Below are positions 1 to 9,931 of a stretch of 64,000 nt of DNA, piece by piece. The first letter of the stretch is position 1. The number at the start of each line of letters is the position of its first letter. Under the pieces are notes generated by a model. The model was not told the origin of the DNA. It saw nothing but the letters and a program-made list of their open reading frames with translations, and made no database searches. Made by a program: the position numbers and the translations under genes. Where the stretch lies: NCBI GenBank assembly GCA_018241445.1, contig JAFEDT010000011.1:248001-312000 (forward strand), in the 5' to 3' direction. The stretch is from Pseudomonadota bacterium. GTDB taxonomy: Bacteria; Pseudomonadota; Gammaproteobacteria; Steroidobacterales; Steroidobacteraceae.

Positions 1-574
1 GCAGGTTCAGCTCCACCCGCACCGCCGGCAGCGAGCCGCCGCCGACGGTGACGTCGCCGATACCGTTTACCTGCAGCAGCTTCTGAGCGAGCACGGTGGA
101 GGCCCAGTCGTACATCTGCCCGCGCGTCATCTGCTGCGAAGTCAGCGCGATGATCATGATCGGTGCGTCGGCGGGGTTGAGCTTGCGGTAAGTGGGACTG
201 CTGGGCAGCCCGCTCGGAAGCAGCGAGCGCGCTGCGTTCACCGCCGCCTGCACGTCGCGCGCAGCGCCGTCGATGTCGCGGCTCAGGTCGAACTGCAGCG
301 TAATGCGTGTGGAGCCGAGCGAACTGGAGGAGGTCATCTCGGTGATGGCGGCAATCCGGCCCAGCGTGCGCTCCAGCGGCGCGGCCACGGTGGCCGCCAT
401 GGTCTCGGGACTTGCCCCGGGCAGGCTGGCGCTGACCGAGATGGTCGGAAAGTCCACCTGTGGCAGCGGCGCGACGGGGAGGCGCAGGAACGCCGCCACG
501 CCGGCCAGCACCACGCCGGCGGTCAGCAGGGTGGTGGCCACCGGACGCTCGATGAAGGGGCGCGACAGGTTCAT
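1..574 (-). CDS. mdtC: RND efflux transporter MdtC-like (partial, N-terminus only)
   Basis: Inner-membrane RND pump subunit; only the first 191 codons lie in the window. The visible protein starts [20 protein letters not shown], the usual RND N-terminus with the first transmembrane helix, followed by the porter-domain opening ([10 protein letters not shown]). Its ATG at 574 overlaps the stop of the upstream pump gene in an ATGA, so the two are translationally coupled. In MdtABC systems two different RND subunits (B and C) form a heterotrimer; the presence of two RND genes behind one adaptor gene supports that assignment. The C-terminal part lies beyond the left edge. Substrate cannot be read from the sequence. 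Confidence 0.9.
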   Translation of the reverse strand, partial: MNLSRPFIERPVATTLLTAGVVLAGVAAFLRLPVAPLPQVDFPTISVSASLPGASPETMAATVAAPLERTLGRIAAITEMTSSSSLGSTRITLQFDLSRDIDGAARDVQAAVNAARSLLPSGLPSSPTYRKLNPADAPIMIIALTSQQMTRGQMYDWASTVLAQKLLQVNGIGDVTVGGGSLPAVRVELNL

Positions 575-3500
575 GTCTCGCGCGCCGCTGCCGGCGCCGC
601 GCCCGTGCCGCGCAGCTCGCGCCACGCGCGCAGGCGCGCGCCCAGGCGGTCGAAGTAGAGGTAGATCACCGGTGTGGTGAACAGGGTCAGGACCTGGCTC
701 ACCGCCAGTCCGCCCACCATGGCGATTCCCAGCGGCCGGCGCAGTTCCGAGCCCATTCCCCCACCGAGCATCAGTGGCAGCGCGCTGAGCATTGCCGCCA
801 GCGTCGTCATGAGGATGGGCCGCAGGCGCAGCAGCGCGGCCTCGTAGATCGCCTCCTGGGCGGACTTGCCCCCGGTGCGCTCGGCCTGCAGGGCGAAGTC
901 GATCATCATGATCGCGTTCTTCTTGACAATGCCGATCAGCAGCACGATGCCGATTATGCCGACCACGCCCAGGTCGGAGCCCGCCAGCATCAGTGCCAGC
1001 AGCGCGCCCACGCCGGCCGAGGGCAGGGTGGAGAGGATGGTGATGGGGTGGATGTAGCTCTCGTACAGGACGCCCAGCACGATGTACACCGTGACGATGG
1101 CCGCCAGGATCAGCCACAGGGTGCTGGTGAGCGTGCCCTGGAAGGCGAGCGCCGCGCCCTGGAAGCTGGTTTGCAGGCTCGCCGGGGGATGCAGTTCGGC
1201 CTGAAGTGCATGGATGGCCGTGACGGCGTCACCTAGTGAGGCCGCGGGGCGCAGGTTGAAGGAAATGGTGGCGGCCGGGAATTGCCCGAGGTGGTTGACC
1301 GCCAGCGCGGTCGGGCGCTCGCTGATGCGTGCCACGCTCGCCAGCGGGATCGGCACCCCGTTGGCCTGGGCGATATACAGTCCGGCAAGCGGGCCCGGAC
1401 CCTGCTGCGCCTGCGGCGTCAGCTCCAGCACCACGCGGTAGATGTTGGACTGGGTGAAGATGGTCGAGATCAGGCGCTGGCCGAAGGCATCGTACAGGGC
1501 GTTGTCGATCTGCGCGGCCGTGACGCCCAGGCGCCCGGCGGCGTCGCGGTCGATCGTAACGTACGTGGCCAGCCCCTGGTCCTGCAGGTCGCTGGCGACG
1601 TCGGCCAGCTGCGGCAGGCGGCGCATTCCGGCGACCAGCTTGCCGACCCACAGCGACAGTTCCGTGGCGTTGGTGTCGACCACCGAAAGCTGATAAAGGG
1701 TGCGGCTGACGCTTGCGTCGATGGTCAGGTCCTGCACCGGCTGCATGTAGAGCTGGATCCCCTTGACACCGGCGAGCGGGCCCTGCAGGCGCCGGATCAC
1801 CCCGGTGGCATCGACGGAACGCTGGCTCCTGGGCACCAGGTTGATCTGCAGGCGGCCGCTGTTGAGGGTGGTATTGACCCCGTCCACGCCAATGAAGGAG
1901 GAGACGCTGGCCACCGCCGGATCCTCGAGCAGCACCCGCGCCAGCGCCGCCTGGCGCTGTGCCATGGCGGCGAAGGAGACGGATTGCGGCGCCTCGGTCA
2001 CACCCTGGATCGCGCCCGTGTCCTGTGCCGGGAAGAAGCCCTTCGGTATCCACACGTAAAGCAGCACTGTGAGGACCAGGGTGGCAAGAGCAACCCATAG
2101 CGTGGCGCGCTGGTGTTGCAATACCCGGCGCAGCGCCGCGCCGTAGCGGCGCGAGAGCGTGTCGAAGCCCTGCCCGAATACGCGCAGCATCCGGCTCTCG
2201 CGCGCGCAGTCCGGTGGCTCCAGCATGCGTGCGCACATCATAGGTGTGAAGGTCAGCGACACGGCGGCGGAGATCAGGATGGCGACCGCGAGCGTGATCG
2301 CGAACTCGCGGAACAGCCGGCCGATCACGTCTCCCATGAACAGCAGCGGGATCAGCACCGCGATCAGCGACACGGTCAGGGAGATGATGGTGAAGCCGAT
2401 CTGGCGCGAGCCGGCGAGTGCGGCCTTAAGGCGCGGCATACCCTGTTCGACGTAGCGCGAGATGTTCTCGATCATGACGATGGCGTCGTCAACCACGAAG
2501 CCGGTGGCGATGGTGAGCGCCATCAGGGTCAGGTTATTGACGGAGAATCCTGCCAGGTACATGACGCCGAAGGTTCCCACCAGCGACAGCGGCACCGCGA
2601 TGCTGGGGATCACGGTGGCCGAGGCGCTTCGCAGGAACAGGAAGATCACCAGCACCACCAGCACCACCGCCAGTAACAGCTCGAACTGCACGTCGGCCAC
2701 CGAGGCACGGATGCTGCTGGTGCGGTCGGCCAGCAGGGTGACGCTGATGGCGGACGGCAGGCTGGCCCGCAGCGCGGGCAACATCGCCTTGATGCGATCC
2801 ACGGTCTGGATCACGTTGGCGCCCGGCTGGCGCTGGATGTTGACGATGATGGCGGGCTGGGGCTCGCTGCGGCTGCGGTCGGCGAACCAGGCCGCGAGCT
2901 TCACGTTCTCCGCGCCGTCCACCACGCTGGCGATGTCGGAGATGCGCAGCGGTGCGCCGTTGCGGTAGGCCAGCACCACGTTGCGGTAGTCGTCGGCCGA
3001 GTGCAACTGGTCGTTGGCATCGATGGTGGAGGCCTGCAAAGCGCCGTCGAAGCTGCCCTTGGCCTGGTTGACGTTGGCGTTTGCGATGGCAGTGCGCACG
3101 TCCTCCAGCGACAGCCCGCGCGCCGCCAGCGCCACGGGGTCCACCTGGATGCGCACCGCCGGGCGTTGTCCGCCGCCGAGGCTGACCAGGCCCACCCCTG
3201 GGGCCTGTGAGAGTTTGGCCGCCAGCCGCGAGTCGACCAGGTCCTGCACCCGGGTCAGCGGCAGGGTCGGGGAGCTGACCGCCAGTGTCAGGATGGGGGC
3301 GTCCGCCGGATTCACCTTGCTGTACACCGGCGGCATCGGCAGGTCCGGCGGCAGGAAGGCGGTCGCGGCGTTGATCGCCGCCTGTACTTCCTGTTCCGCG
3401 GTGTCCAGCGACAGGGCCAGGGAGAACTGCAGCGTGATTACCGACGCACCCCCGGAGCTGGACGACAGCATCTGCGCGAGGCCCGGCATCTGCCCGAACT

Positions 3501-3708
3501 GCCGCTCCAGGGGTGCGGTGATCGACGACGTGGTGACGTCGGGGCTGGCGCCTGGATACAGCGTGGTTACCTGGATGGTCGGGTAGTCGACTTCCGGCAG
3601 CGCCGACACCGACAGCGCACGGTAGCCGACGATGCCGGCCAGCAGGATCGATATCATGAGCAGCCAGGTCGCGACCGGCCGCTCGATGAATATCGCAGAA
3701 GGGTTCAC
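571..3708 (-). CDS. mdtB: RND efflux transporter MdtB-like
   Basis: Full-length 1045-residue RND proton antiporter of the hydrophobe/amphiphile efflux family, expected in the inner membrane as part of a tripartite pump. It starts [17 protein letters not shown], has two RND repeats (large periplasmic loops after TM1 and TM7), and carries the TM4 proton-relay pair in [14 protein letters not shown]. The length is normal for the family (about 1040). It overlaps the adaptor gene upstream and mdtC downstream by 4 bases each, giving an mdtABC operon on the minus strand. Substrates are usually bile salts, novobiocin or similar in characterised members; that is family knowledge, not seen here. Confidence 0.94.
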   Translation of the reverse strand: MNPSAIFIERPVATWLLMISILLAGIVGYRALSVSALPEVDYPTIQVTTLYPGASPDVTTSSITAPLERQFGQMPGLAQMLSSSSGGASVITLQFSLALSLDTAEQEVQAAINAATAFLPPDLPMPPVYSKVNPADAPILTLAVSSPTLPLTRVQDLVDSRLAAKLSQAPGVGLVSLGGGQRPAVRIQVDPVALAARGLSLEDVRTAIANANVNQAKGSFDGALQASTIDANDQLHSADDYRNVVLAYRNGAPLRISDIASVVDGAENVKLAAWFADRSRSEPQPAIIVNIQRQPGANVIQTVDRIKAMLPALRASLPSAISVTLLADRTSSIRASVADVQFELLLAVVLVVLVIFLFLRSASATVIPSIAVPLSLVGTFGVMYLAGFSVNNLTLMALTIATGFVVDDAIVMIENISRYVEQGMPRLKAALAGSRQIGFTIISLTVSLIAVLIPLLFMGDVIGRLFREFAITLAVAILISAAVSLTFTPMMCARMLEPPDCARESRMLRVFGQGFDTLSRRYGAALRRVLQHQRATLWVALATLVLTVLLYVWIPKGFFPAQDTGAIQGVTEAPQSVSFAAMAQRQAALARVLLEDPAVASVSSFIGVDGVNTTLNSGRLQINLVPRSQRSVDATGVIRRLQGPLAGVKGIQLYMQPVQDLTIDASVSRTLYQLSVVDTNATELSLWVGKLVAGMRRLPQLADVASDLQDQGLATYVTIDRDAAGRLGVTAAQIDNALYDAFGQRLISTIFTQSNIYRVVLELTPQAQQGPGPLAGLYIAQANGVPIPLASVARISERPTALAVNHLGQFPAATISFNLRPAASLGDAVTAIHALQAELHPPASLQTSFQGAALAFQGTLTSTLWLILAAIVTVYIVLGVLYESYIHPITILSTLPSAGVGALLALMLAGSDLGVVGIIGIVLLIGIVKKNAIMMIDFALQAERTGGKSAQEAIYEAALLRLRPILMTTLAAMLSALPLMLGGGMGSELRRPLGIAMVGGLAVSQVLTLFTTPVIYLYFDRLGARLRAWRELRGTGAAPAAARET

Positions 3709-5009
3709 GAGGCGGTATGTGTCGGTGCAGCGCCTGCCGGTGCGGCCGCGGGCACGCCACCGTGCCTGCCGCCGTGGCGATACGCGGCGGTGCCGCCCTG
3801 CGCGGGCGCAACGTCAGCCTTGCTGTCGTCGATGACCGAGACGGTGGTGCCGTCGCGCAGCTTGTCCAGGCCGTCGATGACCACCCGCTCACCCGGTTTG
3901 ACGCCATCCTCAATTGAGGTCAGGTCGCCGGCGGTGTTGGAGGGTCCTGGCTTGCTGATCCGCAGGCTGACACTGTTGTCGGCATTGACCACATAAAGAT
4001 AGGTGCCGGGCGCGCCCCGCTGGATGGCAACACTGGGCACCAGCGTGGCGTCCGTCACGGTGCCGATGCGCAGGCGCGCGGTCACGAACTGCGAGGGGAA
4101 CAGGGCGTCGTCCTCGTTGGCGAACTGTGCCTTGAGCCTGATGGTGCCGGTGGTGGTGTCGATCTGGTTGTCCACCGCCGCGAGATGCCCGCTCGCGATC
4201 ACCTTGCCGTCGCGGTCCAGTGCCTGCACTGGCAGCGCCTGGCCATGGCTCCACTGCGGGTAGATGGCCGACAGGTGCTGCGAAGGTACGGCGAACAGTA
4301 CGTAGATCGGCCGTGTCTGTGTCAACACTACCAGCCCGCTGGCGTCCCCCGCATGGATCATGTTGCCGGGATCGACCTGGCGCAGCCCGGCGCGCCCGGT
4401 GAAAGGCGCGGTGACGCGCGTGAAGGCGAGTTGCAGCCTGGCGTTTTCCACCGCTGCCTCGTCGGCGCGCACGGCGCCCTCGAGCTGCTTCACCAGGAAC
4501 TTCTGCTGATCCACAGTCTGGCTGGCGATCGCGTCCTTGGCGAGCAGGCCGGTATAGCGGTTGAGGTCCACGCGCGCGCCGGCGAGCTGCGACTGGTCGC
4601 GCGCCAGCTGGCCGGCGGCCTGGTCCCGCGCCGCCCGGAAAGTACTGGGGTCGATCTGCGCCAGCAGGCCGCCCTTGGGGATTACCTGGCCCTCGCGGAA
4701 GGGGACCTGCAGCAGCGGTCCGTCGACGCGGCTGTGGATGGTGGCGGTGTTGAGGGCGGTCACCGTACCCAGGGCGTCCACCGTGACATCGACCGTCCCG
4801 GTGCGCGCGGCCACGACCCGCACGGGGACCGGTCCGCCGCCGGCGAAGCCACCATGAGCGCCCGCCGGACGTGACGCCCCCGGTGGGGCCGCCGCACCCT
4901 GCCGGGAATGATGCAGCGCCCATACGATCAGGCCCAGCACGCCAAGGCCAGCCGCGATCAAAAGAGCCCTGCGGCGTGAGTCACCCGTGTCTGAATCGAC
5001 GGTCATCAT
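3705..5009 (-). CDS. mdtA: Efflux periplasmic adaptor (membrane fusion protein) MdtA-like
   Basis: Periplasmic adaptor that would link the RND pump to an outer-membrane channel. About 434 residues: an N-terminal membrane anchor ([17 protein letters not shown]), then a barrel-sandwich/lipoyl half, an alpha-hairpin rich in Q, A and D (residues about 120-200), a second lipoyl half and a beta-barrel ([15 protein letters not shown]). The C-terminal tail is rich in Gly, Ala and His. The frame is open up to 5039, but the ATG pair at 5009/5006 has a GAGG element just upstream and matches the usual start, so I chose 5009. It is the first gene of the mdtABC operon. No outer-membrane partner gene is seen in the window. 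Confidence 0.9.
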   Translation of the reverse strand: MMTVDSDTGDSRRRALLIAAGLGVLGLIVWALHHSRQGAAAPPGASRPAGAHGGFAGGGPVPVRVVAARTGTVDVTVDALGTVTALNTATIHSRVDGPLLQVPFREGQVIPKGGLLAQIDPSTFRAARDQAAGQLARDQSQLAGARVDLNRYTGLLAKDAIASQTVDQQKFLVKQLEGAVRADEAAVENARLQLAFTRVTAPFTGRAGLRQVDPGNMIHAGDASGLVVLTQTRPIYVLFAVPSQHLSAIYPQWSHGQALPVQALDRDGKVIASGHLAAVDNQIDTTTGTIRLKAQFANEDDALFPSQFVTARLRIGTVTDATLVPSVAIQRGAPGTYLYVVNADNSVSLRISKPGPSNTAGDLTSIEDGVKPGERVVIDGLDKLRDGTTVSVIDDSKADVAPAQGGTAAYRHGGRHGGVPAAAPAGAAPTHTAS

Positions 5010-5163
5010 GCGCCTCGCAGGTCTGTGAACCCGCACCATCGCGCATGTGCACTACGCATCGCAAGCGCCCGGTGGCGCGCATCCTGTGGGGCCAGGGCCC
5101 GAGGGTCGGTAAAGAAAGGTAAGCAACTACCCCGTTGCCATCCCTGAAGGTGGCCGTCCCAAA

Positions 5164-5191
5164 CGAAAACGGCCCCAGAGGGGCCGTTTCG
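5164..5191 (-). terminator. Rho-independent terminator after the PEP-CTERM gene
   Basis: A 10-bp perfect stem (5167-5176 pairing with 5180-5189) has a 3-base loop and is followed, reading the minus strand, by a T-rich run (TTTTCGTTT). It lies 28 bases past the stop of the PEP-CTERM gene at 5219 and separates that gene from the mdtABC operon. Confidence 0.8.
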
Positions 5192-5218
5192 TAAAGACCA
5201 GAGGGTCTTGGGGAGGTT

Positions 5219-5998
5219 TCAGTGCATCATGGGCAGTGCGCGGCGCGTCAGGAGCCTGCGGCCCATGAACAGGGCCAGGGCCGTTCCCATAAGGGTCAGC
5301 ATGCCCGGCTCGGGCAGTGACGGTGGCGACCCGCCACCCACGTAGATGCCGCCGCTCTGCGCGGTGGAGATCCAGTTCGGCTGGTCGATCGTGCCCGTGT
5401 TCAGGAAGCCCGTGATCACGCTGCCCGGATCGAGCGCAGCGGCAAGCTGAAGTAACGGTCCGTTGGCTTCGTTGCTGTTCGCCATGAGCTGATTGGCGCC
5501 CAGGTCGACCTGGAAGACGAAGTAACCGGTGGCTCCCGGATCGTCGTGACCCTGGGTATAAGTCAGCCAGGCATCGAGCGGGTTCTTCGGGGCGCCATTG
5601 CCCAGGGGCGAAAGCCCGAGGTAGGTGTACAGGTTGCCGCCGGTCCACGCCGTGGCGCTGAAGAGGTTGGCGGTACCGGACAGCGCGGCGTTGTTGGCTA
5701 CACCGCCCTGCGTCCCTGTAATGCCGTAGCTCGCAGGCAGGGCCTCGTTGTTCGGCACCAGGATGTCGATCAGGTACTGGCTGCCGGTTTGCGGCCCGGG
5801 GCTGATGGAAAAGCCGAAATTGAGCGGGTTGGTGCTGCCGGTAACCGGCGTGACAGTCCCGTTGTCCGAGCATGCCGAAGTGCCATAGCAGAACCCGTGC
5901 AGCGGGTCATCGACGGCGGTCTGGGCTGAGGCCGCGGCCGACCAGATCAGCGCGGTAATACCGACCATCGCAGTAAGGTTCATTGATCTGTTGAACAT
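5219..5998 (-). CDS. PEP-CTERM sorting-domain protein
   Basis: Secreted protein of about 259 residues, an expected substrate of the XrtA exosortase encoded nearby. It has an N-terminal signal peptide (MFNRSMNLTAMVGITALIWS ending in ASAQ) and a C-terminal sorting signal made of SLPEPG, a hydrophobic helix (MLTLMGTALALFMG) and a basic tail (RRLLTRR). The middle is low in charge and rich in Gly, Asn and Thr, with no recognised catalytic motif. An ATG at 5998 with an AGGA element is chosen rather than the longer open frame to 6088. A near-consensus sigma-54 promoter lies about 60 bases upstream and a strong terminator follows, so it is a monocistronic unit. Confidence 0.87.
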   Translation of the reverse strand: MFNRSMNLTAMVGITALIWSAAASAQTAVDDPLHGFCYGTSACSDNGTVTPVTGSTNPLNFGFSISPGPQTGSQYLIDILVPNNEALPASYGITGTQGGVANNAALSGTANLFSATAWTGGNLYTYLGLSPLGNGAPKNPLDAWLTYTQGHDDPGATGYFVFQVDLGANQLMANSNEANGPLLQLAAALDPGSVITGFLNTGTIDQPNWISTAQSGGIYVGGGSPPSLPEPGMLTLMGTALALFMGRRLLTRRALPMMH

Positions 5999-6058
5999 AA
6001 ATCCTTTGAAAACTCCCTGATCTCGACACTTGTGGCAGTGCAGCTGGCGGTAGTAGCT

Positions 6059-6073
6059 GCAAGCCTGGTGCCA
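6059..6073 (-). promoter_or_regulatory. Sigma-54 (RpoN) -24/-12 promoter
   Basis: Minus-strand TGGCAC-CAGGC-TTGC, a full match to the sigma-54 consensus TGGCAC-N5-TTGC with GG and GC separated by exactly 10 bases. It sits about 60 bases upstream of the PEP-CTERM start at 5998. PEP-CTERM genes in XrtA organisms are known to be driven by RpoN with the PrsK/PrsR pair; neither of those genes is in this window. Confidence 0.85.
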
Positions 6074-6167
6074 GGAAAAAATACACACCGATATTCAATC
6101 AGATACGGTCGAACTGTGCGTATTTGCCCGTGGATCGACGAGACAGGATTGTAAGACTCCCCGACAG

Positions 6168-6246
6168 CAGGCGGCTGGCGGCCCGTAAGGGGCCTTACGC
6201 GGGTCTGGAAAGACAGTGGGGTGTAAAACCCATCGACAGCCGCCTG
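6168..6246. repeat. Nested inverted repeats between the deacetylase and the PEP-CTERM gene
   Basis: A perfect 10-bp inverted repeat (6168-6177 with 6237-6246) encloses a second, tight inverted repeat, 7 bp each side with a 2-base centre (6184-6199). The structure lies directly after the stop of the deacetylase (6249, minus strand), so it may act as a transcript-end structure; no clear T-run is present. Confidence 0.45.
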
Positions 6247-6248
6247 CG

Positions 6249-7199
6249 TCAGACCGCAATCGCCTGTCGGGTGGCCGCCGCCACAGTCGTCGCCGAGGCC
6301 AGGTCCGTGCACAACAGCCCGTTGCTGCGCAGCACGTCGCGCATGGGTGCGAAGCTGAAGTCGGCCATGGCGCGCCGCAACCGCGCCTCGCAGCGATGCA
6401 GGTTGGTGTAGTGGCGGAAGCGCGAAAACGCCCCGACTTTCAGGCGCGGCTGTCCCGGGTCCACTTCCCAGGGGTGGAGGTAGAAGGTGAATGGACGCTG
6501 GTGGCGGGTGTTGATCTGCTTGAGGCCCGCGCGCGTGAGCCAGTAGGGAAGAATGCGGAAATATCCGCCGCCGGACACCGGCACCTGCACGCCCAGCCAT
6601 TCGGCCGCCGACATGGGGAACTCAACCAGAGTCGCGCCCGAAGGCGCCCCGATGCGATGGGGCTCCGGCCGCGCGCCCGGAATACCGTAGCGGTCGTGCC
6701 GGATAGGGAAGACTGAAGAGTCGTACTGGAAACCGAGCTCGGCCAGGATGTCCAGCGCCCACAGCGAGGCGCGCGTAATGGAGAAACTGGCCGCCCGGTA
6801 CCCCAGCACCGCTGCACCTGTCACGTCTTCCAGGTACGACTTGGCACGCTGTGTTTCGCCGTGAAAGACAGCGGGCGTCTGCTGGTAGATCAACTGGTGC
6901 GAGTAGCCGTGGCAGGCGATCTCGTGGCCCGCGGCGGCGATGCGCTGTATCAGCGCGGGTGAGCGTTCCGCCACCCATCCCAGGACAAAGAAGGTGCCGA
7001 GGATGCCGCGTTCCGCGAGCAACGCCAGCAGGCGCTCGGTGTTGGCCTCGACGCGGTACTCGCGGGTTGGCCAGCTCTCGCGGCTGACCGCGGGCGCGAG
7101 TGCGGCGACCTGGAAGTAGTCTTCCACGTCCACGGTGAAGGCGTTGACGATCAGGCCGGGCGGGCGGACAGGCGGCGCCAGCTGCTGAGGATCTGACAT
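6249..7199 (-). CDS. Polysaccharide deacetylase, PEP-CTERM-locus subfamily
   Basis: NodB-type carbohydrate deacetylase of about 316 residues, likely removing N-acetyl groups from the exopolysaccharide. Motifs visible in order: TVDVEDYFQV (metal-binding Asp pair), GWVAER, HEIACHGYSHQLIY (metal-binding His residues), YRAASFSIT and a C-terminal extension with YLHPWEVDP typical of the PEP-CTERM-associated subfamily (DUF3473). No signal peptide is apparent. Two starts are possible, GTG 7226 and ATG 7199; neither has a good ribosome site, and the ATG places the catalytic motif at the usual distance. It lies between PEP-CTERM genes on the same strand. Confidence 0.9.
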   Translation of the reverse strand: MSDPQQLAPPVRPPGLIVNAFTVDVEDYFQVAALAPAVSRESWPTREYRVEANTERLLALLAERGILGTFFVLGWVAERSPALIQRIAAAGHEIACHGYSHQLIYQQTPAVFHGETQRAKSYLEDVTGAAVLGYRAASFSITRASLWALDILAELGFQYDSSVFPIRHDRYGIPGARPEPHRIGAPSGATLVEFPMSAAEWLGVQVPVSGGGYFRILPYWLTRAGLKQINTRHQRPFTFYLHPWEVDPGQPRLKVGAFSRFRHYTNLHRCEARLRRAMADFSFAPMRDVLRSNGLLCTDLASATTVAAATRQAIAV

Positions 7200-7253
7200 G
7201 GCAGGGAAACTATAGAGCGAAACCACTGCAAACGCAGCGGCGCTCAGCGCAAA

Positions 7254-7628
7254 TCAAACCGGGGTCTTGATCCTGCGGCTGCGGCGCCACTGGTTGGCGC
7301 CCAGGGCGAGAAGCACCAGAGAGAACAGCGCCAGCGTTCCGGGCTCGGGTACTGAGCGCAAGAGCAGCGGGCGGTGCATGGGGTGCTGGTGAGCCACCAT
7401 CATCTTGTTGCCGGCGGACAGGAAAACCGCGGGCGGCGGCTGCGGGGCCGTCAGCACCGCGGCGGGGGCCGCGTGAATGGCCGGATCGAACGCCGACGTC
7501 AGGTCCGCGCCCGTCTGCTGCTGGAAGTTGGCAGGCTCGACCTGGATTGCATCGGCCGTAGTGGCAAACAAGGCCCCGGCCGCCAGGACCGCGGCCACCC
7601 GCATCGCATGTGTTGTTTTTGTTTTCAT
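7254..7628 (-). CDS. Small PEP-CTERM protein
   Basis: A 124-residue secreted protein. The signal peptide (MKTKTTHAMRVAAVLAAGAL, cleaved near TADA) is followed by a short variable stretch with several His and Met residues (MMVAHQHPMHRP), then the sorting signal SVPEPGTLALFSLVLLALGA and a basic tail (RRSRRIKTPV). No enzyme motif is present. It follows the other small PEP-CTERM gene by 25 bases and is probably co-transcribed with it. Confidence 0.85.
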   Translation of the reverse strand: MKTKTTHAMRVAAVLAAGALFATTADAIQVEPANFQQQTGADLTSAFDPAIHAAPAAVLTAPQPPPAVFLSAGNKMMVAHQHPMHRPLLLRSVPEPGTLALFSLVLLALGANQWRRSRRIKTPV

Positions 7629-7653
7629 GGTGCCGACTTACCGGGTTGGCGGA

Positions 7654-7932
7654 TTACTTGCGGCGGCGTCCCAGCAGGCCCGTGCCGACCAGGCCTGCAC
7701 TCAGCAGTGCCAGCGTCACCGGCTCCGGCACGGAGGTCGGAGCGCTCGGGTCGGAGACTGCGCCGGGCGGAACGCCCTGGTCGCCCTGGTTGTTCTGATC
7801 GCCCTGGCTGTTCTGAAGGTCGTTGCCGCGCGCCGTGAACCGGTCGTGAGACTGCAGCGCCGCGTATACCGGGAGGCTGTAAACCGCCGCCAGAACGAGC
7901 GCTGCGGCGGTCGTTGCGATATGAGTCTTCAT
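7654..7932 (-). CDS. Small Gln/Asn-rich PEP-CTERM protein
   Basis: A 92-residue secreted protein: signal peptide (MKTHIATTAAALVLAAVYSL to PVYA), a short linker with the repeated peptide QGDQNNQGDQ, then the sorting signal SVPEPVTLALLSAGLVGTGLLG with tail RRRK. The PEP motif reads PEP-V instead of PEP-G. A GAGGGG element lies 8 bases or so upstream of the ATG. It appears to be first in a two-gene unit with the PEP-CTERM gene at 7254. No sigma-54 site of the GG-N10-GC kind was found upstream. Confidence 0.83.
   Translation of the reverse strand: MKTHIATTAAALVLAAVYSLPVYAALQSHDRFTARGNDLQNSQGDQNNQGDQGVPPGAVSDPSAPTSVPEPVTLALLSAGLVGTGLLGRRRK
7781..7816. repeat. 18-bp tandem repeat inside a PEP-CTERM gene
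   Basis: Two adjacent 18-bp units (7781-7798 and 7799-7816) differ at one base, with a half unit at 7772-7780. They encode the Q/N/D-rich linker of the small PEP-CTERM protein, a likely site of length variation by slippage. Confidence 0.75.
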
Positions 7933-8083
7933 CCTTGTTTCCCCTCAATCCTGAGGACACCAAAGGTGCCCGCCGGGTGAAAATCCATGTACGTGTGTGC
8001 AATTTACTCCAAGCTGCGCAGGCCGATGCGCACTATTTTACTTATCGGTAGAGAAATTCCATAAGATTTTGACTTTATGAGGA

Positions 8084-9634
8084 TTATTGCACCGCAGTAA
8101 GCCAGTCGGACTGGCTGCGCCAGAAGTCCTCCGCATTGGCTTCGGCGTCCGCGCAACCAGCGCCACAGGGCGCCGCCACCGCCACCATGCGCGATGCGTG
8201 CCGGGCGCCCCATGACAGTACGCCGTACGCGAGCTGGGCCCGGACGGGGCTGGCCGTCAGGATTGGTCCCCACTGGTACAGGTAGGTCACGAGCCAACGG
8301 CGGCCGCTAAGGTCCATGACCCACAGCGCGGCAACTGCCGGACTTGCCGTCCCGCCCGCAGCGGGCCGCAGGGTGCCGCGGCGCAGCACGATCCAGTGAG
8401 GGGGCACCAGGTGATTGTCGAAGCTGATGAGTTTCGCGCCCTCACGCGCACCGGAGTAGGTGGCGATGTAGATCTGCACCGCACCCGCATCACTGAGGTA
8501 GGCAGCACGCCGCTGTGCAGTTGCGCCGCGAAACTCGGGCGACCACCCCTCATCCGCAGCGCCCGGCCCGCGCCAGAAACCCGTGGTCGCTCTCAATTCA
8601 ATGCGGGTCTGTTCCGCGGAGACCGGGGGCAACGCCCGTGAGTACACCTGCACCGCAGCCAGCAGGGCCAGCAGGCCGAGCGTGGTGGCGAGCGGCGCGG
8701 ATGCTGCGCGCACGCCGCCGCTTTGGCCGGGCTGCAATACCTCGGACGGGGCCGGTGCGCGCAGCGACGCCGCGCCGCCGGAGGATTGCCGCCCCAGGCG
8801 GTTCGCGAGCAGGCAGATTACGGCGATCAGCAGTGCAAACAACACCCAGCCCAGGCTGATGTGTTCGCGCCTGACAAAATAGTGCTGCATGTCTGTCAGG
8901 TGACCGGCGACGATGACGATCATCACCCGCAGCCAGTTGGTCACGAGCGCCAGCAGGGCGCTTGCCGCCAGCAATAGCGTGGCCCGCGCGGGGCGCAGAC
9001 GATTCACGCCGGCGAGCAAGCCGGCAATGCACAGGGCCACGATCAGGTAGCGCTTGCCCGCGCAGCCCTCGGCGATCTGGAACGTTCCTTCGGGAATGTG
9101 CACCAGGATGCCGTCGATGTGCACCGGGATTCCGAGCCATCCGAGCGTGGTTTCGGTGACCGCCACGGTCGTGTGCTGCAGCAGCGGCAGCAGCACCTCC
9201 CACACGGGAATTGCGAAGTACAGGCAGGCCAGCGGCGCCGCCAGGACCCTGGCCATCGGCCAGCCGCAGCCCAGCCAGACTGCCAGCCACAGGATCGGCG
9301 GGATCATCAACTGTTGGCCGATTCTGCTGACGGCGCGATACGCGATCAGCCAGCACAGTTCCGCCAACAGCAGCAGCAACGCGGCGCGCAGCGACACGGC
9401 GCCCTGCGACGCCGGCACCTCGCGGGCGCGTCGCACGATCCAGTACACGATGCAGCCCGCCAGCAGCAGCCCGTGCTGGTAGTCCGCCATCGTCAGCCAC
9501 GTATGCAGCAGCGCAATCCAGCTCGGCGCCAGCGCCAGGCAGGCCGCGGCGAGACTGATCGCGAGCGCGACGGGCTGACGCACGGACTGAAGTGCGGACT
9601 GACGTACGGAATGACACGCAGCGGCGGCGGGCAT
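8084..9634 (-). CDS. xrtA: Exosortase A with C-terminal EpsI-type domain
   Basis: Multi-pass inner-membrane cysteine protease/transpeptidase that recognises PEP-CTERM signals. From the ATG at 9634 the protein is about 516 residues. The N-terminal two thirds hold about eight membrane helices and the exosortase triad: Cys191 in EGCAGKRY, Arg236 in NWLRVM, His258 in REHISLGW. From about residue 310 a single helix leads into a periplasmic EpsI/DUF3485-type domain (IYIATYSGAREGAKLISFDN). The frame stays open up to 9796, but third-position GC falls sharply there, so I chose 9634; it has no clear ribosome site. The Cys motif reads GCAGKRY where many XrtA proteins have ACSGLRY. It is transcribed away from the export genes on the plus strand. 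Confidence 0.9.
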   Translation of the reverse strand: MPAAAACHSVRQSALQSVRQPVALAISLAAACLALAPSWIALLHTWLTMADYQHGLLLAGCIVYWIVRRAREVPASQGAVSLRAALLLLLAELCWLIAYRAVSRIGQQLMIPPILWLAVWLGCGWPMARVLAAPLACLYFAIPVWEVLLPLLQHTTVAVTETTLGWLGIPVHIDGILVHIPEGTFQIAEGCAGKRYLIVALCIAGLLAGVNRLRPARATLLLAASALLALVTNWLRVMIVIVAGHLTDMQHYFVRREHISLGWVLFALLIAVICLLANRLGRQSSGGAASLRAPAPSEVLQPGQSGGVRAASAPLATTLGLLALLAAVQVYSRALPPVSAEQTRIELRATTGFWRGPGAADEGWSPEFRGATAQRRAAYLSDAGAVQIYIATYSGAREGAKLISFDNHLVPPHWIVLRRGTLRPAAGGTASPAVAALWVMDLSGRRWLVTYLYQWGPILTASPVRAQLAYGVLSWGARHASRMVAVAAPCGAGCADAEANAEDFWRSQSDWLTAVQ

Positions 9635-9687
9635 GGAGATTGAGCATACAAGAACGGAGTTGGGGTCCCGTTCATCGGCACCTGCGC

Positions 9688-9738
9688 CTGTGACCGGCAT
9701 CGCAGGCTGCACATCGAAATCCGCGGGACCGGTCACAG
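9688..9738. repeat. Inverted repeat upstream of exosortase
   Basis: Perfect 10-bp arms separated by 31 bases, 54 bases upstream of the exosortase start. It could be a regulator binding site or a stem in the mRNA leader; no family of regulator is recognisable. Confidence 0.5.
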
Positions 9739-9931
9739 CACAACGGTGTGCGGCATCACCTGTCTGCGGATTACGACGGGAGTTAACCATATACAAATCA
9801 AATACCTATGGGCATTCAACTCAAGGGACGAATAAAACTGTCGGTCTGCCCCGACGTGAGCCGGCGCGCTTGGTACCACGCGCGGGGCAAGCTGTCCTGC
9901 AACAGATTGAAAATGAATAATTTGTGTCGTC

